36,191 nucleotides of DNA from Lacrimispora defluvii (GTDB taxonomy: Bacteria > Bacillota > Clostridia > Lachnospirales > Lachnospiraceae). Positions within the stretch are counted from its first letter, which is position 1. Each line of letters begins with the position of its first letter. Position numbers and translations under genes: made by a program. A model generated the notes under the pieces. That model saw only the letters and a program-made list of their open reading frames with translations, was not told the origin of the DNA and made no database searches. The stretch spans positions 1-36,191 of the forward strand of contig JAAOXG010000057.1 of assembly GCA_013036995.1 (NCBI GenBank), read 5' to 3'. Shown one piece after another: positions 17,725-24,785 of this stretch.

Positions 17725-18780
17725 ATGCCTACAAAGAAGACGAAAGAAAAAGTACCTAAAACTAAACTAAAAAAACCAAAAGCTGCAAGAGTAAAGAAAG
17801 AAAAGCCTGCAAAGACTGGTAAAAAATCTTTATTGCCGAAAAACAAACGAGTCGTTATCCTGTTGGTAGCAGCCCTGTTCATTGTTATTATCGGCGCCGC
17901 CCAAGCCATAATTTTATTATCCATGAAAAATAAGAATGCGGTAAAAGAAAAGGTAGCCAAAGCACCGGATTATTATTTTTCAAAAGATGAAGACATCTCC
18001 TCTTTCACTACAATTGTAGGGGAACGAACCTACGAAAAACCAGCACCTGTTCCCGAAAGCTCAGAGGAGACAAAAAAATCAGGGGCTGAAAAGAAAGAGT
18101 CCGACGATGCCGCAAAGTCTGGTACAGAGGCAGAAGGCAAGGCAGCTTCCGAAGGTGATACAGCCGATAAAGCAAACGACACCTATAAATATGTACATTT
18201 GGAGAATGCCTCAGCAGATTTAAAAACCTATAAGGATTACCTGGAAACCCAGAAAAGTTTTATCGATGTGACAAAGGAAAACACAACGGCAGAAAGCACG
18301 GAAAGCGAAACAAAAAGCGAGAATGCGGAATGTTATCAGCTGGCCGGTCCTTCTTCTGACTCCAAGACCTACCTCTCCATCACGCTGGAAACTGCAGGCG
18401 ACAGTGTGACTGTAACGGCAGGCAAAGGCAGCGAATCCTGGAACGACTTTTTCAAAAAACAGTGGAATGAGCAGAAAAAAGTAATATCCGATATACAAAA
18501 GCTGCCCAAGTCAGAAACCTCCATTGAAAAGGCAGAGAATACAGTTCGTTCTCAGGGGCAGGAAAAGTTAAAGCTTACAGAAAGTGCAGATTCCTATCAG
18601 TTTATAGCTTCTCCGGGAATCACTAAAATCGAAGGAAAGAACTACTACACTGTACGGACTTACAAACGGCTTCCGGACAGTACGCTAGCCTATGTTGCCA
18701 CCTATTTATGTGATTGCAGCGACAACAGCGTAGGCTTTCAATATGACGAGGTAACCGGACAGACTACCCCTCTGGGGTGA
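17725..18780 (+). CDS. Lysine-rich, single-pass membrane-anchored protein of unknown function
   Basis: I do not recognise a family for this 351-residue protein. Residues 1-42 are extremely rich in Lys, with Pro and Ala. One membrane helix follows at 43-67 (VVILLVAALFIVIIGAAQAI...). The positive N-terminus should stay inside, placing the rest outside the cell. Residues 105-155 are a low-complexity Glu/Ser/Lys/Ala linker. The outer part (about 155-351) is likely a folded alpha/beta domain with a repeated K-Y motif region and the end CDCSDNSVGFQYDEVTGQTT. The ribosome binding site (AAGGAC) is weak. It lies 119 bp after the TetR gene, in the same direction, and ends at a strong terminator. A role in the envelope is plausible; the function is not known. 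Confidence 0.75.
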   Translation: MPTKKTKEKVPKTKLKKPKAARVKKEKPAKTGKKSLLPKNKRVVILLVAALFIVIIGAAQAIILLSMKNKNAVKEKVAKAPDYYFSKDEDISSFTTIVGERTYEKPAPVPESSEETKKSGAEKKESDDAAKSGTEAEGKAASEGDTADKANDTYKYVHLENASADLKTYKDYLETQKSFIDVTKENTTAESTESETKSENAECYQLAGPSSDSKTYLSITLETAGDSVTVTAGKGSESWNDFFKKQWNEQKKVISDIQKLPKSETSIEKAENTVRSQGQEKLKLTESADSYQFIASPGITKIEGKNYYTVRTYKRLPDSTLAYVATYLCDCSDNSVGFQYDEVTGQTTPLG

Positions 18781-18781
18781 T

Positions 18782-18836
18782 AAAAAGGACCATTGCTCCA
18801 TAAGTGATATACACATATGGAGCAATGGTCCTTTTT
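18782..18836. terminator. Strong bidirectional terminator between convergent genes
   Basis: A perfect 21-bp stem (18782-18802 with 18816-18836) with a 13-nt loop, AAAAAGGACC on the left and GGTCCTTTTT on the right. It ends in TTTTT in either direction and serves both the membrane-anchored protein gene (+) and the beta-glucosidase operon (-). Confidence 0.96.
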
Positions 18837-18843
18837 GATAACA

Positions 18844-20184
18844 TTATGATTTGATTATATTCTGATACCAGTAAAAGCTGTCCTTTGGTACTCTTCTCTG
18901 AGTTTCATAGTCTACATAAACAATTCCAAACCGGTCGTCATAACCCTTTTCCCATTCAAAATTGTCCAGAAAGCTCCACAAAAAGTACCCTTCCACCTTG
19001 GCCCCGTCTGATACTGCGCGCTTCAGTTCAGACAGATGGCGCTCCAGGTAATCAATTCTGCATGGATCGTGAACACCGCCATCTAAGGATATTACATCCA
19101 GGGCTGACATACCATTCTCTGTAATAAGCAAAGGCAATTGGTATGTATCGTAAAAGTTCTTTACTGCCCAGTACATGGCTTTGGGAGTAATCGGCCAGCC
19201 CATACCGGTCTTCCCATGTCCGGCAGGAAGTTTACCAAGAATTAACTCACCAGCGTCGGATAAACAAACAGAGGTTCCCTGATAGAGATTCATCCCACAA
19301 AAATCAAGAGGCTGGCTGATCAGAAGCCGGTCCCCTTCAGACAATTCCGGCAGGTCTTCCCCGAATAATTGAGGACATTGCCGGTGAAATCTTCCTTTTA
19401 TAAACAGTTCATTCCAGAATGCAGAAGAATGAATCCAGTCTTCCTCTCCTATGGAATCCTGCAACTCCTTTGCTTTTGCAGCCAGCAAATCAGTTTCTTC
19501 CACAGGCCAGTAGGCATTGCCGCAGGTAGGTGCATATCCTACCCGGCAATCCGGTACCAGCTCCCGCAATTTCTGCACGGATTTCCCATGTGCCAAAGCA
19601 ATATTCCGGCACATGGCAAGAATTCTTCCCACCGGATATTTAATTCCTGGAGCATGGGTGCATCTGTCATATCCAAGCCAGGTAAATATCTGTGGCTCAT
19701 TAAACGTGATGTAATGCTTTACCCGGTTTCCAAATGCTTTTGCTACAACTGCTGTATATTCGGCAAACCAATCAGGGCTGCCGGGATTTAGCCATCCGCC
19801 CTGCATCTCCAAGTCATTGGGATAATCCCAATGAAACAAGGTCACATATGGAGTAATATGATGCTTTAGCAGTTCATCAATCAGATCCGAATAGAATTTT
19901 AGCCCCTTTTCATTGATGCTTCCAATACCATGAGGCATAATTCTTGGCCAGGAAACGGAAAAACGGTAAGCCCCTACCCCAAGTTCTGCAAGCAGGGCTA
20001 CATCCTCTTTCATCCGATGGTAATGATCACATGCCACGTCTCCTGTATGTCCTTCAAAAATTCTGCCTCTCTCTCTTACAAAGACATCCCATACAGACAG
20101 CCCTTTTCCATCCTCAAAAGCTGCACCCTCAATCTGATAGGATGATGTTGCGGTTCCCCATATAAAGTCTTTTTTCCAGTCCAT
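18844..20184 (-). CDS. bglA: GH1 beta-glucosidase
   Basis: This is a family 1 glycoside hydrolase of 446 residues, the usual length, cleaving beta-glucosides such as cellobiose in the cytoplasm. The acid/base is Glu163 in TFNEP and the nucleophile is Glu356 in ITENG. The N-terminal signature FIWGTATSSYQIEGA is intact. The sugar-binding stretch WSFLDNFEWEKGY (403-415) carries the Glu-Trp pair (410-411) that holds an unphosphorylated glucose. Phospho-beta-glucosidases have Ser/Lys/Tyr there. This fits delivery of free sugar by the ABC transporter encoded just upstream rather than by a PTS. The start is 5 bp after the permease stop, with AAAGGA upstream. No signal peptide is visible. Confidence 0.95.
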   Translation of the reverse strand: MDWKKDFIWGTATSSYQIEGAAFEDGKGLSVWDVFVRERGRIFEGHTGDVACDHYHRMKEDVALLAELGVGAYRFSVSWPRIMPHGIGSINEKGLKFYSDLIDELLKHHITPYVTLFHWDYPNDLEMQGGWLNPGSPDWFAEYTAVVAKAFGNRVKHYITFNEPQIFTWLGYDRCTHAPGIKYPVGRILAMCRNIALAHGKSVQKLRELVPDCRVGYAPTCGNAYWPVEETDLLAAKAKELQDSIGEEDWIHSSAFWNELFIKGRFHRQCPQLFGEDLPELSEGDRLLISQPLDFCGMNLYQGTSVCLSDAGELILGKLPAGHGKTGMGWPITPKAMYWAVKNFYDTYQLPLLITENGMSALDVISLDGGVHDPCRIDYLERHLSELKRAVSDGAKVEGYFLWSFLDNFEWEKGYDDRFGIVYVDYETQRRVPKDSFYWYQNIIKS

Positions 20185-20189
20185 CGTAT

Positions 20190-21029
20190 CTATCCTTTCA
20201 CGCTTCCTGCTGTTACACCGCCAATGATGAATTTTGACAGACACAGATAAATGATTGCAACCGGAATAATGGCAATGGTAATCAGCATATAAACCTGCCC
20301 CATGTCAAATTTTAAGAAATCTGCACTACGAAGCTGGGCAATCAGGATTGGAAGTGTTTTTTTCGCATTAGATTTAAGTACAAGGGAAGGAACAAAATAA
20401 TTATTCCAGGAAGCCACAAATGCAAAGATTCCCTGTACTGCCAAAGCAGGCTTTACAATGGGAATTACAATATAATTAAAGGTAAAAAATTCATTGGATC
20501 CGTCGATTCTGGCTGATTCCACAATTTCTAAGGGTAAATTACTCTGGAAATAAGAAACCATAAAATAAAATACGACAGGTGCAGCCATTGATGGAAGAAT
20601 CAGAGGAACAAAGCTGTCCATAAGCCCCATTTTACCAATCAGGCTTAAAAATCCAAGGGTGGTTACCTGTGTGGGAATCATCATAATCAGGATGATAAAA
20701 AGATAAACAGCATTTCTGAACTTAAAATCATAGGCGTGAATCGCGTATGCCGTCAGTGCTGATACGTATACGGAAAGAGCTGCAGAAGCACTGGCAATGA
20801 ATAAACTGTTTATGATTCCATGTACTACCGGCAGATTCTTGTTGTGCAGCACGTTAAATAAGTTAGGACCAAATGATTTTCCCGGTAAAAACGAGAATCC
20901 CTTAGCAATTTCCGGATGGGATCTGGTCGCATTGATAATCAGGCAATAAAAGAAAAAAAGGCAAAGAAACGATAAAAGCGATAATACGATATAGGCTGCT
21001 GCCTTTTTTATATTCTTCACTTTTCCCAT
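20190..21029 (-). CDS. Sugar ABC transporter permease, MalG type
   Basis: A 279-residue inner-membrane permease with six helices. It shows the CUT1 pattern: an N-terminal helix, an external loop containing GKSFGPNLFNVLHNK, and the cytoplasmic EAA loop EIVESARIDGSNEFFTFNYI (about 160-180) that docks the ATPase. AGGAGG precedes the ATG. Its ATG shares one base with the TAA of the first permease (TAATG), so the two are co-translated. Together with the other permease and the lipoprotein it should import cellobiose or short beta-glucosides. The sugar is inferred from the adjoining GH1 and GH94 genes. Confidence 0.93.
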   Translation of the reverse strand: MGKVKNIKKAAAYIVLSLLSFLCLFFFYCLIINATRSHPEIAKGFSFLPGKSFGPNLFNVLHNKNLPVVHGIINSLFIASASAALSVYVSALTAYAIHAYDFKFRNAVYLFIILIMMIPTQVTTLGFLSLIGKMGLMDSFVPLILPSMAAPVVFYFMVSYFQSNLPLEIVESARIDGSNEFFTFNYIVIPIVKPALAVQGIFAFVASWNNYFVPSLVLKSNAKKTLPILIAQLRSADFLKFDMGQVYMLITIAIIPVAIIYLCLSKFIIGGVTAGSVKG

Positions 21030-21964
21030 TATCTTGATCCTCCTTTCTCTTTACCGGAACCGGTAAGTATGAAAAATACTACGAGACTGAGTGCTGCTGT
21101 TATAATGAAGAGTATTACAGATAAAGCCCCTGCCATACCGTAGTTTTTGCTGTATAAATGATTGTTCAGAAACATAATTAACGTCATGCTGGTCCGGTCA
21201 GGCGTACCTTTTCCATTGGTAAGTACCTGAGGTACATCAAACATCTGCAGTCCACCGATGAGTGAAGTAATCAGCACATAAATAAATATGGGTTTAATCG
21301 TAGGCATGGTAATTTTGGTAAATATCTGAAGAGATTTCGCCCCATCAATGGCCGCAGCTTCAAACAAAGCAGAATCTACTCCTAAAATGGCCGCCATCAA
21401 AAGGATGGTGGTATTGCCAAACCACATCATAAAGTTCATAAAACCGACCAGTCCCCTGGTTCCCCATACTGTGGTGAGATAACGGATCGGACTGTCGATC
21501 AGCCCCATTCTTATCATAAGATTGTTCATTGGACCGTCATCTGAAAACAGGGCAAAAAACAGCATGGCAAAAGACGCTGCCATAATTACATTAGGAAGGT
21601 AAATAATTGTCTTGAAAAAAGTACTTCCTCTTAGCTTCATTCTGAAATCAGCAAACCAAACCGCCAGAATCAGGGAAAAGAAAATCTGAGGAATAAAACC
21701 GATTATCCAGAGAATTACCGTATTGCCCAGGTATTTAAGGAGATCACTCTGGAAAATAGAAATATAATTTTCAAATCCCACAAAATTAGGTCCGATCTGG
21801 GTTAACCCTGAACGGTAATTTTCAAACATGCTGTTATAAAACGTAGTTACCAGGGGGATAAAGGAAAATATTAAATATGTAGCAAAGAAAGGTATTAAAA
21901 AAATATATCCCCATTTTGAATAGCTGACTTTCTTTCTGGCTTTTGCCTTTTTTTCTCTTACCAT
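21029..21964 (-). CDS. Sugar ABC transporter permease, MalF type
   Basis: A 311-residue permease. A basic N-terminus (MVREKKAKARKKVSYSKWGY) leads into the first helix, and the EAA motif reads ALFEAAAIDGAKSLQIFTKI (about 200-220). This is the usual first-permease form in CUT1 systems. ATG 21964 is chosen over 21985 because AGGAGG lies 7 nt before it, and the longer version would begin inside the intercistronic hairpin. It is separated from the binding-protein gene by 55 bp with that hairpin and overlaps the second permease by 1 bp. Confidence 0.93.
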   Translation of the reverse strand: MVREKKAKARKKVSYSKWGYIFLIPFFATYLIFSFIPLVTTFYNSMFENYRSGLTQIGPNFVGFENYISIFQSDLLKYLGNTVILWIIGFIPQIFFSLILAVWFADFRMKLRGSTFFKTIIYLPNVIMAASFAMLFFALFSDDGPMNNLMIRMGLIDSPIRYLTTVWGTRGLVGFMNFMMWFGNTTILLMAAILGVDSALFEAAAIDGAKSLQIFTKITMPTIKPIFIYVLITSLIGGLQMFDVPQVLTNGKGTPDRTSMTLIMFLNNHLYSKNYGMAGALSVILFIITAALSLVVFFILTGSGKEKGGSR

Positions 21965-21983
21965 GATGGAGCCTCCTGTTTTC

Positions 21984-22012
21984 ATACAGGGCGGGAAAAT
22001 CCCGCCCTGTAT
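21984..22012 (-). other. Intercistronic hairpin between binding-protein and permease genes
   Basis: A perfect 13-bp GC-rich stem (ATACAGGGCGGGA at 21984-21996, complement at 22000-22012) with a 3-nt loop. No U-tract follows on the minus strand. It probably protects the upstream binding-protein mRNA from 3' decay and lowers permease expression, as the malE-malF hairpins do in enteric bacteria. Confidence 0.8.
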
Positions 22013-22019
22013 TTTGCTG

Positions 22020-23435
22020 CTACTGTGTTTCTAATTCCGGATATTTCTCTTGTGCTGATGTGTAGAAATTCTTAAGTGCTGTATCTTTATCAACAGTACC
22101 GTTAAAATAATCATGCATAGCATTCTGGAAGCTTTCATTCAGACCCTGATCATAAGGAGAAATCTTGCTCATATCGATCTTCTCTGCAGCGTCACAATAC
22201 ATCTGAAGAGGATTCTGTCCGCCAAGGAACGCTGACTTGTAATCGCCCTTTGCAAGAGCTTCCATAACTGTCTTGTTATTAACAAAGTCATTCTTCTCTT
22301 CTACAATTTTCTTCATGGTTGCATCATCACAGCAGATTGTCTTCATGATATCTGCTACGATATCAGGGTTATCGGTACCATTTGCTGCACACAGCCAGGT
22401 TCCGCCCCAGTTATAGGATTCTGGTCCAATGGTAGCAGCCCAGTCACCGTAAACACCATTTCCAACTTCCTGCTTTCCGCCGTCTGCTTCTGCTTTTGCA
22501 AGAGAGTTTTTAGCAAGAACGAAATCAACGCCCCATGCAGGCATGAAATAACCAAATACTTTTCCTTCAGGACCCTGTCCGGAAGCCCATTCAGCTGCCC
22601 AGAGTGTGGTCTTCTGATTGTAACCGCTGTCTGTGTATTTCTTTGTCTGATCAACCCATTTTTCAAGGTTTGGATCAATTACTATCTTCTTTCCATTTAC
22701 CCACGGAGCAGCTACATTGTTAGAGAAAGTACGGTAAGAATCATCATAGCCGGAAAGCATAAAATAACCTTTATCTTTCATCTTAGCAGCTGTTTTGTCA
22801 AAAGAGTCCCAGTCATTAATAGCTTTTTGAACTTCTGCAGGATCGTCGGTTCCAAGTACTGCTTTGGCAATGGAGCGGCGATAGATATAAAGTCCTGGGC
22901 AGCCCTGCCATGAAATACCTTTTTGTGCCCCCTTGGAATCCTTAGCGATTACTTTGGTATAGTCATACTGCTTTGACATATCCTGTTCCGTAACACCAAC
23001 ATCCTTTAAATCCATGGTGTAATCGGAATTTACATACTTCAGAATGTAATCTGCTTCAACCAGGAACATATCCACTTTATCATCAGGCTTTGCGTCATTC
23101 TGATTTAACAGTGCTTCATCAAGAGCATTCTGATAGGCGTTGTTCTCACTGGGAGTCGTCACAAAATTAACCTTATAACCTGCCGGAAGCTTGGAAGCAT
23201 AATAATCTTCATATCTGGCTTTGAATTCATCGTTCCAGACATAAATATTAATCACTTTTCCTCCTTCACCACCAGCTTCTTTCTGCGTCTCCGTCTTTGC
23301 CTCGGTTTCCTTGGCAGTGGTCGTGTCTGCAGTTTTGCTTCCGCTTTCGCTCGGTGCACTCTTTGAGGAGCATCCGGCAACCAGTGAAGCTGCCATCACC
23401 GCGCATAATAATCCGCTTACAACTTTCTTCTTCAT
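22020..23435 (-). CDS. Sugar ABC transporter substrate-binding lipoprotein
   Basis: A 471-residue extracellular binding protein. It has a lipoprotein signal peptide (MKKKVVSGLLCAVMAASLVA) with lipobox LVAGC, so the mature protein would be lipid-anchored at Cys22. A Ser/Thr/Glu-rich linker (about 23-55) follows. The two-lobed family 1 domain includes ISWQGCPGLYIYRRSIAKAV and a Trp-rich region (WAAEWASG, GVYGDWAATIGPESYNWGGT), probably for stacking against sugars. AGGAGAGG precedes ATG 23435; in-frame codons continue to 23486 but inside the LacI gene's end. It follows the LacI gene by 28 bp. Cellobiose or a cello-oligosaccharide is the likely ligand, from context. Confidence 0.94.
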   Translation of the reverse strand: MKKKVVSGLLCAVMAASLVAGCSSKSAPSESGSKTADTTTAKETEAKTETQKEAGGEGGKVINIYVWNDEFKARYEDYYASKLPAGYKVNFVTTPSENNAYQNALDEALLNQNDAKPDDKVDMFLVEADYILKYVNSDYTMDLKDVGVTEQDMSKQYDYTKVIAKDSKGAQKGISWQGCPGLYIYRRSIAKAVLGTDDPAEVQKAINDWDSFDKTAAKMKDKGYFMLSGYDDSYRTFSNNVAAPWVNGKKIVIDPNLEKWVDQTKKYTDSGYNQKTTLWAAEWASGQGPEGKVFGYFMPAWGVDFVLAKNSLAKAEADGGKQEVGNGVYGDWAATIGPESYNWGGTWLCAANGTDNPDIVADIMKTICCDDATMKKIVEEKNDFVNNKTVMEALAKGDYKSAFLGGQNPLQMYCDAAEKIDMSKISPYDQGLNESFQNAMHDYFNGTVDKDTALKNFYTSAQEKYPELETQ

Positions 23436-23463
23436 ATTTCCCTCTCCTTTTCTGATATTACTA

Positions 23464-24483
23464 TCATGAAATATTAGCATTACCAACCGATTCCCCCGTA
23501 ATCAGTTCACCTTCCACAATAATCTGTTCCGTGAAAGTCGTCTTAGGTTTTTCGATCGTGCTTATCAGTTTTTTAGCGGCCTGCATACCAATTGCTGATG
23601 TATCCTGGCGAATGGTAGTAAGCCTGGGGTTTAAAATCTGTGATAATCTGCTGCCGTCATATCCGGCAATTGAGATATCATCTGGAACCCTTAAATTTCT
23701 CCTCCGGATTTCGTTGAGTCCGCCGATCAGTGCGGTATCATCCGGATATAGAATACAGGTTGGTGGATCTTTTCTGTCTAGCAACTCACTGGTACATGCC
23801 ATAGCCTGGCTGACATCCAGATAATCTGCTTCCAGCACATAATCATCCGGTACTGAAAGTTCCCGGCTTTCAAGAAACCGATAAAAGCTGGTGAGTCTGG
23901 CTTTTGTAACGGTAGTGCTCGCCTGTCCGTGTATGTAGGCAATCTTTCTATGTCCTTTTTCATAAACATATTCCATCAGGCTCTGAATGCCCTTTACGTT
24001 ATCGGACAATACAGAAGAACAGTTTTCATTGATGTGATCGATTGTTACAACGGGAATGTCCCCGTTTAACAGCTCCACCACTTCAGGGTTGTCAAATTTA
24101 ACACAGGCAATCACCACTCCGTCTACATTTCTGTATTTGCAGTGTTCATAATAGGAAACTTTCTTTTTACCTATCTGCCCATTAATAAACGTGATATCAT
24201 AACCCTGCTTTTCCGCCTCTACCTTAAACCCTTCAAGAACCGCGGCAAAATATTCATGGGTCAGACCGCTGTTAGCCTCATCAACGAACAGAACTCCTAT
24301 GTTATAGCTTCTGTTTGTCTTTAAGGACCTTGCTGCAGCATTGGGAAAATACCCCAGCTTTTCCGCTGCCTGCTTAACTCTTATTTTAGTACTCTCCCCG
24401 ATGTCACTCTGATCATTAAGCGCCTTGCTCACTGTGGCAACGGAAACCCCGCAGTGCTGTGCCAGTTCTTTCATAGAAATCAT
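23464..24483 (-). CDS. LacI family repressor of the cellobiose/beta-glucoside locus
   Basis: The 339-residue regulator has the LacI helix-turn-helix at the N-terminus (MISMKELAQHCGVSVATVSK, then ALNDQSDIGESTKIRVKQAA). A hinge containing PNAAARSLKTNRSYNIGVLF follows. The periplasmic-binding-protein-like effector core (about 60-335) has the usual DGVVIACVKFD and DDISIAGYDGSRLS segments. ATG 24483 is preferred to 24492 because AAAGGA is 8-9 nt away. It is the first gene of the operon with the transporter and bglA, behind its own operator. The effector is probably cellobiose or glucose-1-phosphate, by context only. Confidence 0.93.
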   Translation of the reverse strand: MISMKELAQHCGVSVATVSKALNDQSDIGESTKIRVKQAAEKLGYFPNAAARSLKTNRSYNIGVLFVDEANSGLTHEYFAAVLEGFKVEAEKQGYDITFINGQIGKKKVSYYEHCKYRNVDGVVIACVKFDNPEVVELLNGDIPVVTIDHINENCSSVLSDNVKGIQSLMEYVYEKGHRKIAYIHGQASTTVTKARLTSFYRFLESRELSVPDDYVLEADYLDVSQAMACTSELLDRKDPPTCILYPDDTALIGGLNEIRRRNLRVPDDISIAGYDGSRLSQILNPRLTTIRQDTSAIGMQAAKKLISTIEKPKTTFTEQIIVEGELITGESVGNANIS

Positions 24484-24500
24484 ATGTCTCATCCTTTTAA

Positions 24501-24514
24501 CTTAATCGTTTTCG
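24501..24514. promoter_or_regulatory. Candidate LacI operator, copy 1 (lacI operon)
   Basis: CTTAATCGTTTTCG, identical to the copy at 24718-24731. It has the central CG with AA/TT flanks typical of LacI-family sites. It lies just past the expected transcription start of the lacI operon. Confidence 0.65.
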
Positions 24515-24521
24515 TATTTTC

Positions 24522-24550
24522 ACTATACCCCTTTCTTTGCCAAAAATCAA
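24522..24550 (-). promoter_or_regulatory. Sigma-A promoter of the lacI-transporter-bglA operon
   Basis: Minus-strand TTGATT (24545-24550), a 17-bp spacer and TATAGT (24522-24527). The 14-bp repeat lies directly downstream. Confidence 0.72.
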
Positions 24551-24663
24551 TATGTTTTTTGTTTTTTGTCTAGTTTAAATAGAATTATATAATTGTTTTT
24601 GTGCATTTTTACAACGTACGAAAAACATATTTACTATTTCTTTTATAATTTCAGAAATTCCTC

Positions 24664-24692
24664 TTGTTTTTTTTCTCAACCCGCGCTATTAT
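24664..24692 (+). promoter_or_regulatory. Sigma-A promoter of the cellobiose phosphorylase gene
   Basis: Plus-strand TTGTTT (24664-24669), a 17-bp spacer and TATTAT (24687-24692). The second 14-bp repeat begins about 25 bp past the -10. Confidence 0.65.
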
Positions 24693-24717
24693 GACCGTAT
24701 AACTCCCTAAGATCTTT

Positions 24718-24731
24718 CTTAATCGTTTTCG
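24718..24731. promoter_or_regulatory. Candidate LacI operator, copy 2 (cellobiose phosphorylase)
   Basis: An exact second copy of CTTAATCGTTTTCG, in the leader of the phosphorylase gene. Its flank extends into TTTTCGAAAA, a perfect palindrome. Confidence 0.65.
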
Positions 24732-24785
24732 AAAAATGTCGTTTTTAGGGATTTGGGTCATCCAACAGGAAGGAGTTATTCAACT

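Larger units (their letters stand above)
24484..24785. promoter_or_regulatory. 302-bp divergent regulatory region between lacI and cellobiose phosphorylase
   Basis: The region holds two outward-facing sigma-A promoters (listed separately), two copies of a 14-bp element, and a perfect 12-bp palindrome AATTATATAATT at 24583-24594 near the centre. AATTTCAGAAATT (24647-24659) loosely resembles a CodY box. It contains no gene; the remainder is A/T-rich with T-tracts. Confidence 0.8.

Noticed and set aside
17706-17960. 84-codon frame antisense to the N-terminus of the lysine-rich protein, with Phe-rich hydrophobic sequence
   Set aside because: The hydrophobicity is the complement of AAA/AAG lysine codons; no start signal.
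19369-19791. 140-codon open frame on the plus strand inside bglA
   Set aside because: Antisense shadow of the GH1 gene with no ribosome binding site.
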